Positions 38,124-47,540 are shown, counted from the first letter of the stretch. The stretch is 58,465 bases of DNA from Caldilineaceae bacterium (GCA_022824685.1 JAJDZJ010000121.1:1-58465); one strand, 5' to 3'. The notes: a model not told the origin generated them from the letters alone. A program made the numbers and translations.

Positions 38124-38564
38124 TTTGCATTCTCCTGGAGTTTTGAAAGGGGTTGCCGGCGCAGGACTTCAGGCGGAAGCTTCACAACGCGGCTCGAACT
38201 GCCCTGCATCACATCCAACTGCTGCGCAGCCAGTCCTGGCGGATTCCGCTTAGCATACCACAGTCCAGCGCAAATGCGACTGCAACAAGCCGAAAAACAG
38301 GGCTTTCTTCAACTTGATTTGCAAATGATAGCGAACTAAAATAGATCGAATCAGGCCCCATGCAGGGTCTCAAGATTTCAACATTCCGGGACGGTTTCTC
38401 AACCAGGCGGCAATCAGATATCAGACTGGCCTGCGCGGCGCCTTGAGCCGCAGCCGCCAACGGGCATGGGCGCGCTGTTTCTCAAGTCCTTTCGAGGTGA
38501 TCGAGGTCGAGAGCCCAGTGATGAGTCGGAGTAGAGAGCATCCTCAGCCACACAAGGTGACCCA
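38124..38564. other. Intergenic region between divergent genes
   Basis: 441 bases between dienelactone hydrolase (minus) and the Nudix gene (plus). It should contain both promoters, but I cannot assign convincing -35/-10 pairs. No gene or structure was recognised. Confidence 0.4.
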
Positions 38565-39320
38565 ATGAACATTCTGCCCCATGCGGTAAACCGATTCAAT
38601 GGCATTGAAATCAACACCGAGGATCTGCCGGGCAAGCCCGACGAGTTTGCGGCGAGCCTTTCATCTTCCCTTATCAAATGGATCCAGGATGGCCGTTTTC
38701 TTGTCTGGCTGCACTTGCCGATTGAGCGGGCCCCCTTGATCCCGATCTCAACCGCGGCGGGATTCGTCTTTCATCACACTGAAGAAAACTATGTACTCCT
38801 TGTTCGCAGACTTCAGGAGGATGCCCTGGTACCGGGCTATGCAACCCACTACATTGGCGCCGGCGGCGTGGCGATCAACGAGCGTCAGGAGTTGCTGGTC
38901 GTTTCCGAAAGGCACAGGGGATCATCGCGGCCATACTATAAGTTGCCTGGCGGCGCGCTCCATCCCGGCGAACACCTGGCTGCGGCGGTGGTGCGGGAGG
39001 TACTGGAAGAGACAGGGGTGGAAACCAGGTTCGAGTCTGTTATCTGCTGGCGGCACTGGCACGGCTACCGCTATGGCAAGTCGGATATCTATTTCATTTG
39101 CAGGCTTAAACCGCTTACCGAGCGGATCGAGAGAGATGACTGGGAAATCGACGAGTGTCTGTGGATGCCCGTGAACGAGTATCTTCAACACGATCTTGTC
39201 GGAGACTTTAATCGCGCCATAGTTGAGGCGGCCATCAGTACGCCCGGCCTGAAGAACACCTGGATGGATGGCTACGACGATCCAACGATGCGGGAGTTCT
39301 ACTGGCCTGAGTTTTCGTAA
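38565..39320 (+). CDS. Nudix hydrolase with pre-Nudix domain (NUDT6-like)
   Basis: 251 residues. The Nudix box G130-x5-E-x7-REVLEETGV (130-152) is complete, so the Mg-binding helix should be active. Residues 1 to about 90 resemble the pre-Nudix domain of plant/animal NUDT6-like proteins (FNGIEINTEDLP, SSSLIKWIQDGRFLVWLHLPIE). Relatives with this layout hydrolyse ADP-ribose, NADH or related nucleotides. The ATG has AAGGTGA upstream. It is followed 190 bases later by an ADP-ribosylglycohydrolase family gene on the same strand. Confidence 0.87.
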   Translation: MNILPHAVNRFNGIEINTEDLPGKPDEFAASLSSSLIKWIQDGRFLVWLHLPIERAPLIPISTAAGFVFHHTEENYVLLVRRLQEDALVPGYATHYIGAGGVAINERQELLVVSERHRGSSRPYYKLPGGALHPGEHLAAAVVREVLEETGVETRFESVICWRHWHGYRYGKSDIYFICRLKPLTERIERDDWEIDECLWMPVNEYLQHDLVGDFNRAIVEAAISTPGLKNTWMDGYDDPTMREFYWPEFS

Positions 39321-39510
39321 CCGCGACGACCTGATCGCCCTCACAGGGGGACGGCGTCGATGACTTGGCGCGCCATTTGGGTGCGCGAGATGCGGCGCGG
39401 GCTCTCTGTGGGAAAGTCCTTATGCCGGGAAAGACTCAGGATGCCGGTTGTGGGGCGAATGGGTTAGGGCCGAACGTACGGAGTAAAGGCAGAAAAAGAG
39501 GCGTGACAGG

Positions 39511-41676
39511 ATGCCGATTCCAAGCGACTATTCAGAGAGAGTCTACGCCGGCGTACTCGGCAAACTGATCGGCGTGTACCTGGGCCGGCCCTTCGAAGGC
39601 TGGACCTATGAGATGCTCGATGAACGCTTTGGCGAGATCAACTACTATGTCCATGAGCATCTTGACGTGCCCCTGGTCGTGACGGACGATGACATTTCCG
39701 GCACGTTCACCTTCTTGCGCGCATTGCCCGACTACGGCAACTCCGATTCGATCACGCCGGCGCAGATCGGGCAAACCTGGCTGAACTACATCATTGAGGA
39801 GCGTACGATTCTCTGGTGGGGCGGGATGGGCAACTCCACCGAGCATACGGCCTATTTGCGACTGAAGGAGGGAACTACCGCCCCTCGCAGTGGCTCGATG
39901 GCGCTGAACGGCCAAGTCGTAGCCGAGCAAATCGGGGCGCAGATATTCATCGACGGGTGGGCGATGGTTTCGCCAGGGGATCCGGAGCTGGCGGCTGAAC
40001 TGGCCCGTCGCGCGGCCAGCGTTGCCCACGATGGGGTCGCAGTTCACGGCGCGCAGGCGCTGGCGGCGATGGAAGCCCAGGCCTTTGTCGAAAACGACAT
40101 ACAGAGGCTGATCGATACAGGCCTGGCCGTCATTCCAGGAGACTCTCTGATTCGCGCCGTCATCGAGCAGATTCGGGAATGGCACGCGGTCAACGGCCCC
40201 GACTGGAGAAAGACCAGGGAGCAGATTGCTAACAAATTTGGCTACGACAAGTACGGAGGCAACTGCCACATGGTTCCCAATCACGCGCTGATCATCCATT
40301 CCCTTCTTCACGGCGACGACAACTTCCAGAAGACGCTGATGATCGTCAATACAAGCGGCTGGGATACTGATTGCAATTCAGGAAATGTTGGCTGCTTGCT
40401 GGGAATAAAGAACGGGTTGGCTGGTCTCGAGGACGGCCCGGACTTTCGCGGGCCGGTTTCTGACCGGCTCTATCTGCCAACCGCCGATGGCGGAAGGGCG
40501 GTGACCGACGCTGTGACTGAGAGTGTGCACGTAATCAACGTGGGTCGAGCACTGGCCCAGGAGCCGCCGTACAAGCCCAAGAACGGCTCCCGCTATCACT
40601 TTGAGCTGGCAGGTTCAGTTCAAGGCTTCGTGCCTGATGACAGTGTTGACAGCCGCGGCACTCTGACCCTGGAAAACGTGGAAGGACATAGCCGTTTGGG
40701 AAGGCGCAGCCTGGCATTGCACTTCGACGGTATCGCCGCGGGGCGTCCGGCGAGGACGGCAACCCACACGTTCGTACCCTCAAAGGAGACTGCCGAATAC
40801 TTCGAGCAGCGAGGATACGGTCTGATGGCATCGCCCTCGCTCCATCCCGGCCAGACAGTGACCGCCGAGTTGGAGGCGGACGCCGGCAACGAACGGGCCG
40901 TGGAAGCAGGCCTGTTTCTGCGCCGGTATCGCGCTCGAGATGACCAGCTCATCGTTGAGGCTGGTCCTACGCAACTGCTCGAGCCTGGGGAGCGCCGAAT
41001 CTTCCGTTGGACGGTTGCGGGTGCCGGCAACGAGCCGGTGGCTGAAATCGGGGTCGCGGTTCACAGCGCCGAACGAACGCAGGGCACGGTATACCTGGAT
41101 TATTTGACTTGGGAAGGAAAACCTGAGGTAACTTTTTCGCGCCCGGACGCGCCCGCGGATCTGCGCCGGCTGGGAATGTCTGCGCCGCAGATGTGGCGGC
41201 GAGCCTGGGTCGACGGCGTGGACAGCTACGACTTCCGGTGGCCTGAGGCATTCCGAATTGTTCAGAATCGAGGCCGCGGCCTGCTCATGACAGGGACCAG
41301 GGAGTGGGCCGATTACGAGGTGGAGTCGGAAATGACCTTTCACCTGTGCAAGGCTGCCGGCATTGCGGCAAGGGTGCAAGGCATGAGGCGCTACTACGCC
41401 ATCCTGCTCTGCCGTTCAACCGATGGACGCGGGTTGGCCCGTCTCGTGCGCGCGCTGGACGGGGACACGGTCTTGGCGGAAGTCGATTTCCCCTGGGAAT
41501 TCGGAGAGTCGCATACCCTGAAGCTGCGCGTCGCAGGAGATCGTTTGCAAGGATATGTCAACGACATGAACACGCCTCAATTCGAGGCATCTGACGACAA
41601 GCTGGCTGGAGGCGGAATTGCCCTGGTTGTCGAGGAAGGCAGGGTAATGACCGATGAAGTGGTCGTGCGACCTTAA
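39511..41676 (+). CDS. ADP-ribosylglycohydrolase family protein with C-terminal beta-sandwich domains
   Basis: 721 residues. Residues 1 to about 360 are the all-helical ADP-ribosylglycohydrolase fold: ERVYAGVLGKLIGVYLGRPFEG at the start, metal-site acidic residues in VTDDDISGTFTFL, and DTDCNSGNVGCLLG (about 288-301). The remaining roughly 350 residues are beta-rich; the last part (about 590-721, GRGLLMTGTREWADYEVES to the end) resembles a LamG/DUF1080-type sandwich that binds carbohydrate in other proteins. No signal peptide is seen. The substrate may be an ADP-ribosylated molecule or another N-glycoside. Confidence 0.82.
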   Translation: MPIPSDYSERVYAGVLGKLIGVYLGRPFEGWTYEMLDERFGEINYYVHEHLDVPLVVTDDDISGTFTFLRALPDYGNSDSITPAQIGQTWLNYIIEERTILWWGGMGNSTEHTAYLRLKEGTTAPRSGSMALNGQVVAEQIGAQIFIDGWAMVSPGDPELAAELARRAASVAHDGVAVHGAQALAAMEAQAFVENDIQRLIDTGLAVIPGDSLIRAVIEQIREWHAVNGPDWRKTREQIANKFGYDKYGGNCHMVPNHALIIHSLLHGDDNFQKTLMIVNTSGWDTDCNSGNVGCLLGIKNGLAGLEDGPDFRGPVSDRLYLPTADGGRAVTDAVTESVHVINVGRALAQEPPYKPKNGSRYHFELAGSVQGFVPDDSVDSRGTLTLENVEGHSRLGRRSLALHFDGIAAGRPARTATHTFVPSKETAEYFEQRGYGLMASPSLHPGQTVTAELEADAGNERAVEAGLFLRRYRARDDQLIVEAGPTQLLEPGERRIFRWTVAGAGNEPVAEIGVAVHSAERTQGTVYLDYLTWEGKPEVTFSRPDAPADLRRLGMSAPQMWRRAWVDGVDSYDFRWPEAFRIVQNRGRGLLMTGTREWADYEVESEMTFHLCKAAGIAARVQGMRRYYAILLCRSTDGRGLARLVRALDGDTVLAEVDFPWEFGESHTLKLRVAGDRLQGYVNDMNTPQFEASDDKLAGGGIALVVEEGRVMTDEVVVRP

Positions 41677-42080
41677 AGGCTCCTGTCCCTGCCATCGCCT
41701 GCCCATCCTGACACCGCGACACTTCACGTGAGCATTCGTGTAGGAGGCAGTCATAGGGCGTCCGTCGCAGTTCTTCAACCCACTTCCGCTTCTCCCATGA
41801 GTCTCGAGACTGAATAGTAAACTGGTTGCGCCAGAAGGATTGGGTCCATCCCATGCCATTGACAATCCACCGACCCTTCTCCTGCCAGAAGACCGCCTTG
41901 TTGGCAGTGCTCCGTCGCCTGCTATCCTGAAAATCCTTCCCATTCCGGCAAATCCTGATTCATGTCCTGTCCAAGATACTGAAGTGCGCCCAGCGTCTGC
42001 CGCGATTGAACTGGCAGATCACGTGTGTGATAATGGATACTGCAGCGTTTTACCAGATACCTCAGTCAGGTTCGTCATAC
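41677..42080. other. Intergenic region, nothing recognised
   Basis: 404 bases before the dam-like gene. An in-frame extension of that gene to 42006 is possible. TTGACA at about 41860 has no fitting -10. No gene or RNA was recognised. Confidence 0.4.
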
Positions 42081-43031
42081 ATGCAAGTCAGGCAACTACA
42101 CTTTCCTTCTGTTTCGCAAGAGAACCGAGATGCAAAACCATTTCTCAAGTGGGCCGGCGGCAAGGGACAGTTGCTCCCCCAAATCGGGCGCCATCTCCCC
42201 GCCGGTCTTTGGGAAGGAAGCCTCAGCAAATATGCTGAACCGTTTATCGGCGGCGGCGCGGTGTTCTTTCTCATTTCCAACTACTTTGACATCCGCGAGT
42301 TCTTCATTTCCGATATGAACGCGGACTTGGTTCTGGCCTACCGCACAATTCAACAGCAGGTTGAAAGTCTGATTGAGAGACTGGATCATATTCAGGGTCA
42401 GTTTCTGAAACTGGACAGAGAAGAACGCCGACATTTCTACTACGACGTGCGAGGGTCCTTCAATCAGAAGAGAGTCAGCCGCACCAGTCCGTCTTCGGCA
42501 ACGGACCCGGCATCGCATGTCGCGCGCCTCATTTTTCTGAACCGCACCTGCTTCAACGGCCTTTACCGCGTAAACTCTCTGGGCGAATTCAATGTTCCTT
42601 ACGGGAACTACAGCAATCCCAGAATCTGCGACGAGGCCAACCTTCGCTCGGTTTCGCGATCACTTCAAGGGGCGGAGATACACTTCGGCGACTTTACCGC
42701 ATGCAAGAGCTTTGTCGACGAGTCCACTTTCGTCTACATGGATCCCCCGTACCGGCCGATCAGCAAGACGTCCAGCTTCAACTCCTTCTACATGCACCGA
42801 TTTGACGACGATGAACAGAGACGGCTTGCCCACTTCTACCAGGAGCTGGGGCGCGCCGGCGCCAAACTGATGTTAAGCAATTCGGACCCGCACAACGAGA
42901 ATCCTCAGGATACATTCTTTGAGGACCTCTATTCCGGATTCGCCATTCACAAAGTGTTCGCGAATCGGCGCATCAACAGCAACGGCAAAAAGCGCGGTCC
43001 GATAACTGAGCTTTTGATTGCAAACTATTGA
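42081..43031 (+). CDS. DNA adenine methylase (Dam/DpnM type)
   Basis: 316 residues from the ATG at 42081, or 341 from 42006; the N-terminal extension is not conserved-looking. The SAM-binding motif PFLKWAGGKGQLLPQI and the catalytic DPPY in FVYMDPPYRPISKTSSF are in the order of the alpha-class N6-adenine methylases, whose usual target is GATC. The FLNRTCFNGLYRVNSLGEFNVPYG segment is typical of Dam/DpnM. No restriction endonuclease gene is adjacent on either side, so it appears to be an orphan methylase or the remnant of a restriction-modification pair. Confidence 0.88.
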   Translation: MQVRQLHFPSVSQENRDAKPFLKWAGGKGQLLPQIGRHLPAGLWEGSLSKYAEPFIGGGAVFFLISNYFDIREFFISDMNADLVLAYRTIQQQVESLIERLDHIQGQFLKLDREERRHFYYDVRGSFNQKRVSRTSPSSATDPASHVARLIFLNRTCFNGLYRVNSLGEFNVPYGNYSNPRICDEANLRSVSRSLQGAEIHFGDFTACKSFVDESTFVYMDPPYRPISKTSSFNSFYMHRFDDDEQRRLAHFYQELGRAGAKLMLSNSDPHNENPQDTFFEDLYSGFAIHKVFANRRINSNGKKRGPITELLIANY

Positions 43032-43278
43032 GGGCCAGGAGGCGAAGCGCCAATGCGCGACGGCAGTTTCTAACGCTGGCTTCTCAGTGCAACAGCGAGG
43101 CCCCGCGCGTCTTGGGCGCGACTTTACCTCCCACAGACTGCCACAGACGCTTTTCCCGTGGGCATCCGTGAAGGATAGAGGAACGCGCTCGAATCTGAAG
43201 CATTGGTTGGAAGGCGGGCCGGGGCGCGGCAGACGAATGGGCTACCCGTTGAGACTTCGGGACTCCGGCTTCATCGAG

Positions 43279-43935
43279 CTACCTCAGCCTTAACTCCTCC
43301 TGCAGAATGACATCCCGCATGGCCGCTTCAATATATGGATAGGCGAGCCAGACCGACGCGCCGCCGAAGAGCGCGCCCGTCACCGTGCGAAGCCACCAAT
43401 TGCTCTCGCGCAGGCCGAAGAGCTGGCTAAGGCCGTCGAGGGCCATTGGGAAAAGCAGCAGGACATATATTTTCAGGCTGATGGAGTGGAAGCGTCCTCG
43501 CAGCAGGCCGAAGAGCAGACCGGCCGCCACAACTGAACCGTAGATGGCAACATCGCGTTGACAGATAGCGACCTTGTAGCCGGTATCTTCGTTTCCGCGA
43601 TAGGCCCTTCGTTCGAAGAGGCCCTGGACGGGATCCAGCCCCGACTTTTCCAGCGACGTGAGACTGTATAAGGGCTGCTCGCCGAAGAGGAAGTAACTGC
43701 GTTCAGGAAGTTGGTGGCACGTAGCAGAATAGGCCGAGTAGATGAGAGACGCAGGCAAGGTCAAGCCGGACTTTGCGAGGAGCGGCGCAAGAAATGGGAG
43801 GATCAGGTAAAGGGCAACCAGGGAATTGAATAGGGCGAGCCAGTGTCGGGCAATCCCCATGACTGCGCCATCGACTCGGCGCGCAACCGCCGATTGGACT
43901 CTGCTCTGCATCTGTTCCCCGCGGCTCGAATTCAT
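43279..43935 (-). CDS. DUF2085 membrane protein
   Basis: 218 residues with about five spans. YSATCHQLPERSYFLFGEQPLYSL and VAICQRDVAIYGSVVAAGLLFGLLRGRF are the DUF2085 hallmarks (conserved CHQ and CQRD cysteines). Function unknown. It is the last gene of the cytochrome c maturation cluster on the minus strand, 26 bases after the glutaredoxin-like gene, so a role in membrane thiol or metal handling is conceivable but unproven. Confidence 0.8.
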   Translation of the reverse strand: MNSSRGEQMQSRVQSAVARRVDGAVMGIARHWLALFNSLVALYLILPFLAPLLAKSGLTLPASLIYSAYSATCHQLPERSYFLFGEQPLYSLTSLEKSGLDPVQGLFERRAYRGNEDTGYKVAICQRDVAIYGSVVAAGLLFGLLRGRFHSISLKIYVLLLFPMALDGLSQLFGLRESNWWLRTVTGALFGGASVWLAYPYIEAAMRDVILQEELRLR

Positions 43936-43961
43936 CGTATCGGCCTGTCCAGACTCGCCTG

Positions 43962-44219
43962 CTATGTCTTCACTTGGGAGCGGATTATGCGTCGCAGAGC
44001 CGTCTGCTCGATGGGATGGTCCAGGCTCAGGATGGCCTGGCCGTCCCTTTCAACAGTTACGTACGGCACGCGCGGCATTTCTTCCTGGACGACGCCGGTG
44101 TCCTCCACCAGGAACGTCTCTGTGAAGTCAAATCCGAACTCCACCTGCAGGTCCAGGAGTTCATACTTGATGGCGTCGCAAAGTTGACAGTTGTGCTTGG
44201 TGAAAAGGGTTACGCGCAT
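43962..44219 (-). CDS. Glutaredoxin-like thiol protein
   Basis: About 85 residues from the ATG at 44219 (MRVTLFTKHNCQLCDAIK); the ATG 12 bases earlier is equally possible. The CxxC redox pair is C11-Q-L-C14 and the cis-Pro region is VPYVTVERDGQA, so it is a single thioredoxin-fold domain of the DUF836/glutaredoxin-like kind. The start overlaps the TlpA-like gene stop, so the two are coupled, consistent with a role in the same thiol relay. Confidence 0.78.
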   Translation of the reverse strand: MRVTLFTKHNCQLCDAIKYELLDLQVEFGFDFTETFLVEDTGVVQEEMPRVPYVTVERDGQAILSLDHPIEQTALRRIIRSQVKT

Positions 44220-44227
44220 TGCGCGGC

Positions 44228-44833
44228 TCACTGGTCTCTGATCTGGTCGACGAAACCGTGCAGCTGTTCCCCAGCCAGGAATCCCGGCCAGCGGGCGCCG
44301 ATCGATCCGTCTGGACGGATAAAGACGGTCGTGGGCATATTTCGCACACTGTAAGCCCGGCGAATCAAGTCTTCCTGGTCCCGTACGACGGTCATGTTCA
44401 TTCCGAACTCCGAAGCGAACGTCTCAATTGCAGCAAGCTCCTCACCAACGTTTACCTCCAGTACAACAAGCTGGGGATCGGACTCGTGAAGCGCAACTAG
44501 GTCCGGCATTTCGGCGCGGCAAGGACCGCACCATGTGGCCCAAAAGTTGAGTACGACGGGCTTGCCCTGGAGGGAAGCGAGGTCGGCGCCGCGACCATCC
44601 TCCAGAAAGAAGGCGAAGTTGGGCGCGTCGTCGCCGACGCCTGCGCTCCCCTCCTGGACGCGTTCCGCTACGGGGAAGCCTTTGCCCAGCTCGTTCGGGA
44701 ACTGGTCGAGAGGCGTGGGCGCGAAATCCTGTGGCGTGTCCCCGCCGGGCGGAGCCGCGGCGCAGGCGGCGATGGCCAACGCGACTGCAGCCCACGCTGC
44801 CAGCTTTGACAACTGTTTCAGCCGACTGTTCAT
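44228..44833 (-). CDS. TlpA/ResA/CcmG-like membrane thioredoxin
   Basis: 201 residues. Lipoprotein-type signal with AIAAC (Cys24), a short linker, then a thioredoxin domain with the active site WATWCGPC (C102, C105) and cis-Pro in VRNMPTTVFIRPDGS. It should reduce apocytochrome c haem-binding cysteines on the outer face, taking electrons from the CcdA protein encoded seven bases upstream. It may stand in for CcmG. Confidence 0.86.
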   Translation of the reverse strand: MNSRLKQLSKLAAWAAVALAIAACAAAPPGGDTPQDFAPTPLDQFPNELGKGFPVAERVQEGSAGVGDDAPNFAFFLEDGRGADLASLQGKPVVLNFWATWCGPCRAEMPDLVALHESDPQLVVLEVNVGEELAAIETFASEFGMNMTVVRDQEDLIRRAYSVRNMPTTVFIRPDGSIGARWPGFLAGEQLHGFVDQIRDQ

Positions 44834-44839
44834 ATTCGT

Positions 44840-45769
44840 TCAGCTCCTGTCGCCGGAGAGCGCCGCGCCGCTCAGGTAGCCGATGTAGGCAGGAATCAGG
44901 GGCAGCACACAGGGACTGATAAAGCTGATGATGCCTGCCACAAAGGCCAGGGGGGCTGCGCTGAGCGCTCCGGCGCTGAAGGCTGCGTTGACGCCAATTG
45001 AGGAGGAAAGCGCTTCTTCCAACAGGAAAACCCATTCATTCAAGAACGCAAACTGCGTCGTTAGCATCGTTAGCCGGTCTGCCCAGAGAAGCCAGGCTAC
45101 GTAGAGCAAAAAGATGCCGCTGATGACGCTAACGACGTTGGCGTGGCGGTTTAGCCTGCGCAGAATTGAAGTGGCACTGCCGAAAGCGGCTCCGGTAAGC
45201 AGGAAGGGAAGCCCAAGTCCCAGGCTGTAGATGGCCAGCAGCAAAGCGCCCTGGGCGACGGTGGCGCTGTCGCTTGCCAGAAAGAGGATGCTGGCCAGGA
45301 TTGGACCGACGCAGGGGACCCAACCTGCACTGAAGCTGACACCCATCATTGCGCTGCTGAGGTAACCCCAACCGCGTTTCACTTTGTGCAGCTCGGTCAC
45401 CCTGCGTTCGGTATACATGAGGGCATTCAGAAAGCGCAGAATGTCGACCAGCGCCGCGACGGCCGGGTTGGAGGCAAGGCGTTCATTTGACTGAACGCGA
45501 TTTACAACCCAGCCGAGAACGCCAAGCGTGGTCAGGCCGAAGACCCCAAGAAGGACGGCGCCGATCCGCTGAACGACGGGGAGGTATTGGTTCAGATTCT
45601 GTCCCAACAGGCCGGCGGCCGAACCCAGAAGCGTAAAGATTGCGCCGAAGCCGATCACAAAGGCAAGAGAGTGAAGGAAGGTGTTGCTGCGTGTTGCCTG
45701 CTTGGGTCCTGTGGTGTTCGAAAGGCGACCGGACCTCATGGTTCCCGTGCTTGAAATGTTCTGCGCCAT
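44840..45769 (-). CDS. ccdA: CcdA-like thiol-disulfide transporter with permuted segments
   Basis: 309 residues, six or more spans. Both redox cysteines of the family are present, but in reverse order. The normally second one lies first (C153 in SFSAGWVPCVGPILAS), and the segment that normally opens CcdA (LAFVAGIISFISPCVLPLIPAYIGYLSG, C287) is at the C-terminus. The mature sequence begins FLHSLAFVIGFGAIFTLLG, which in ordinary CcdA comes right after the first hairpin. No copy of the missing opening is found upstream of the start. It should pass electrons from cytoplasmic thioredoxin to the adjacent TlpA-like protein. Confidence 0.8.
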   Translation of the reverse strand: MAQNISSTGTMRSGRLSNTTGPKQATRSNTFLHSLAFVIGFGAIFTLLGSAAGLLGQNLNQYLPVVQRIGAVLLGVFGLTTLGVLGWVVNRVQSNERLASNPAVAALVDILRFLNALMYTERRVTELHKVKRGWGYLSSAMMGVSFSAGWVPCVGPILASILFLASDSATVAQGALLLAIYSLGLGLPFLLTGAAFGSATSILRRLNRHANVVSVISGIFLLYVAWLLWADRLTMLTTQFAFLNEWVFLLEEALSSSIGVNAAFSAGALSAAPLAFVAGIISFISPCVLPLIPAYIGYLSGAALSGDRS

Positions 45770-45905
45770 GGCATTAACCTGTTTACGATTCTAGTCTGCC
45801 CAGCGTCGCTCGCAAGGCGGCGAACGGAGAGTTCTGGGTCTACTGTATAGCGCCAGAGGCTGGCGGGCAGTAAACAATCTTACCAAGATTGGACCGGGAT
45901 TCCCT

Positions 45906-46055
45906 TCACACTTGATCTCTGGATCCTCTGTGCAGGACCTCCTCCTGCAACGTCTTCAACTCCCTTTCCAGATTCCGTTGGCGGTTTAACATGAAGACCA
46001 GGTAGCCCCCAACGAGCAGCCACAACAGGACCAGGGCCACTGTCAGATATATCAT
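45906..46055 (-). CDS. ccmD: CcmD-like haem exporter small membrane protein
   Basis: 49 residues, too short for many gene callers. The ATG (46055-46053) overlaps the ccmC TGA (46054-46052). The protein has one span (MIYLTVALVLLWLLVGGYLV) followed by a short charged coiled segment (NRQRNLERELKTLQEEV), the standard CcmD layout. In E. coli CcmD holds CcmE-haem with CcmC. Position directly after ccmC supports the call. Confidence 0.8.
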   Translation of the reverse strand: MIYLTVALVLLWLLVGGYLVFMLNRQRNLERELKTLQEEVLHRGSRDQV

Positions 46056-46789
46056 TCGACGATTTCCCCTCGAATAGCGTGGATAAGGGACTCTAATTCC
46101 AGCTGGCGCACTCTGTGAAACAGTAACGCAAAGAAGAGTAGCGCGAATCCTATCATTGCCATCGCAAGCGTTTGCCCCATGGTCGGGCCGATCGAGAATC
46201 CCCCCTGCGCCTCCTGGTTGGCGCCATCGAAGACGATGGGATGAATGGACCGGAACAGCCGGGCGCTGTAGTAGGTGAGAGGCACGCTCAAAAAGGCGAA
46301 AATGGCGTAGATGCCGGCAAAGCGGGCTCGCGTGTCAGGGTTCTCAAATCCGCTTCGGAATAGCATATAGGCAATGTAGATCAGGACCGTAATTGTCGCC
46401 GTGGTGAGACGGGGATCCCAGGTCCAGTACGTGTTCCAGGCCGGCTTGGCCCAAATGGCGCCGGACAGCAGCACGAACACCCCGAAAATCGTGCCGATTT
46501 CCACGCCGGCCGCCGCCCACCGGTCCCACATCAGGCGCCGACTGATCAGGTAGCCCAGGCTGCCGACCAGTGAAGCCAGGAATCCAAGGAGGGCGGCGAT
46601 GTTGCTGCCAATGTGGAAGTAAAAGATCCGTTGCGCGACCTGTTCAACGCCGGAGAGATTGATGGCGTCTCCGGCGTAAAGAAGCGCCGCCCACGTGGCT
46701 GCGATCATGCCAAGCGCCGCGACGGCATCAAAGACCAGAAGGAGGGCAAACCAGCGACCGGCGCCTCCCTGAACTGTGGATTCGTTCAT
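46052..46789 (-). CDS. ccmC: Haem exporter/cytochrome c assembly protein CcmC
   Basis: 245 residues, six spans. The WWD-type haem-handling motif reads WAKPAWNTYWTWDPRLTTATI (about 112-132), and His residues lie in the outer loops (e.g. IFYFHIGSN). It attaches haem to the CcmE chaperone. Its stop overlaps the ccmD start and it begins 22 bases after ccmB ends. Confidence 0.9.
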   Translation of the reverse strand: MNESTVQGGAGRWFALLLVFDAVAALGMIAATWAALLYAGDAINLSGVEQVAQRIFYFHIGSNIAALLGFLASLVGSLGYLISRRLMWDRWAAAGVEIGTIFGVFVLLSGAIWAKPAWNTYWTWDPRLTTATITVLIYIAYMLFRSGFENPDTRARFAGIYAIFAFLSVPLTYYSARLFRSIHPIVFDGANQEAQGGFSIGPTMGQTLAMAMIGFALLFFALLFHRVRQLELESLIHAIRGEIVE

Positions 46790-46811
46790 TGGCGCGTTCC
46801 TGTACTCTGTG

Positions 46812-47540
46812 TCAACCCTGTTCCCAGATCAGGTCGACAATCAAGAATGCGACTGCAAAGACCAAAACATCATACAGCGCGATAATGCCAATCCAGGGCC
46901 AGGCTTCTGAAGTAGCTCTTCCATCAAGTACAGCAGCCGTCAGACCCACACCAGAGATGAAAAGCGGCGCCAGGACCGGTAGCAAGAGTACAGGAAGCAG
47001 AGTCTCTCTCGCCCTGTTGCGTGCTGTAAGGGCCGCGAATAGTGTCCCGACGGCTACGTAGCCGATTGTGCCCAGCAGCAACCCCAAGAGTATCAGCGGT
47101 TTCAGCAGATTGACGTCGAAGAGAATGAGCAGGGCCGGCACAAGAAGCGCTTCGACAATCAGGAAGTAGAGCAGATTGGCGGCAGTCTTGCCCAGGTAAA
47201 GCGCCGACCGTTCCACAGGAGCAAGTAGCAGCCCTGTAAGTGTGCCGCGATCGGTCTCCGACCCGAATGAACGGTGAAGCCCCAAAACGCCTGAAAACAG
47301 AATAATCACCCACAGGATTCCAGGTACCACCAGCTCCGTCCGCGGCACGCGCAGGTCGAAGGCCAGTCCAAATATGACGGCGGCAAGGACCGAGAACGCG
47401 GCCATGGTCCCCAGGACTTCCTTGGCGCGCAACTCCGTGCGCACGTCTTTGTCGGCCACGGCCATTACAGCTCTGAAATAGCCGGCCAGACCGGCGCGCG
47501 TCCGTGATTGTCCGCCCTCCTTAGGGAGCTCTGCCATCAT
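46812..47540 (-). CDS. ccmB: Haem exporter permease CcmB
   Basis: 242 residues, six spans, CcmB family (ADKDVRTELRAKEVLGTMAAF near the N-terminus, GVLGLHRSFGSETDRGTLTGLLLAPVERSALYLGKT centrally). It forms the membrane part of the CcmAB ABC complex that frees holo-CcmE from CcmC/D. A separation of 66 bases from ccmA on the same strand supports co-transcription. Confidence 0.9.
   Translation of the reverse strand: MMAELPKEGGQSRTRAGLAGYFRAVMAVADKDVRTELRAKEVLGTMAAFSVLAAVIFGLAFDLRVPRTELVVPGILWVIILFSGVLGLHRSFGSETDRGTLTGLLLAPVERSALYLGKTAANLLYFLIVEALLVPALLILFDVNLLKPLILLGLLLGTIGYVAVGTLFAALTARNRARETLLPVLLLPVLAPLFISGVGLTAAVLDGRATSEAWPWIGIIALYDVLVFAVAFLIVDLIWEQG

Noticed and set aside
43032-43278. Restriction endonuclease partner for the adenine methylase
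   Set aside because: The gap after the methylase holds only short frames without family features, and the genes on either side belong to other functions.
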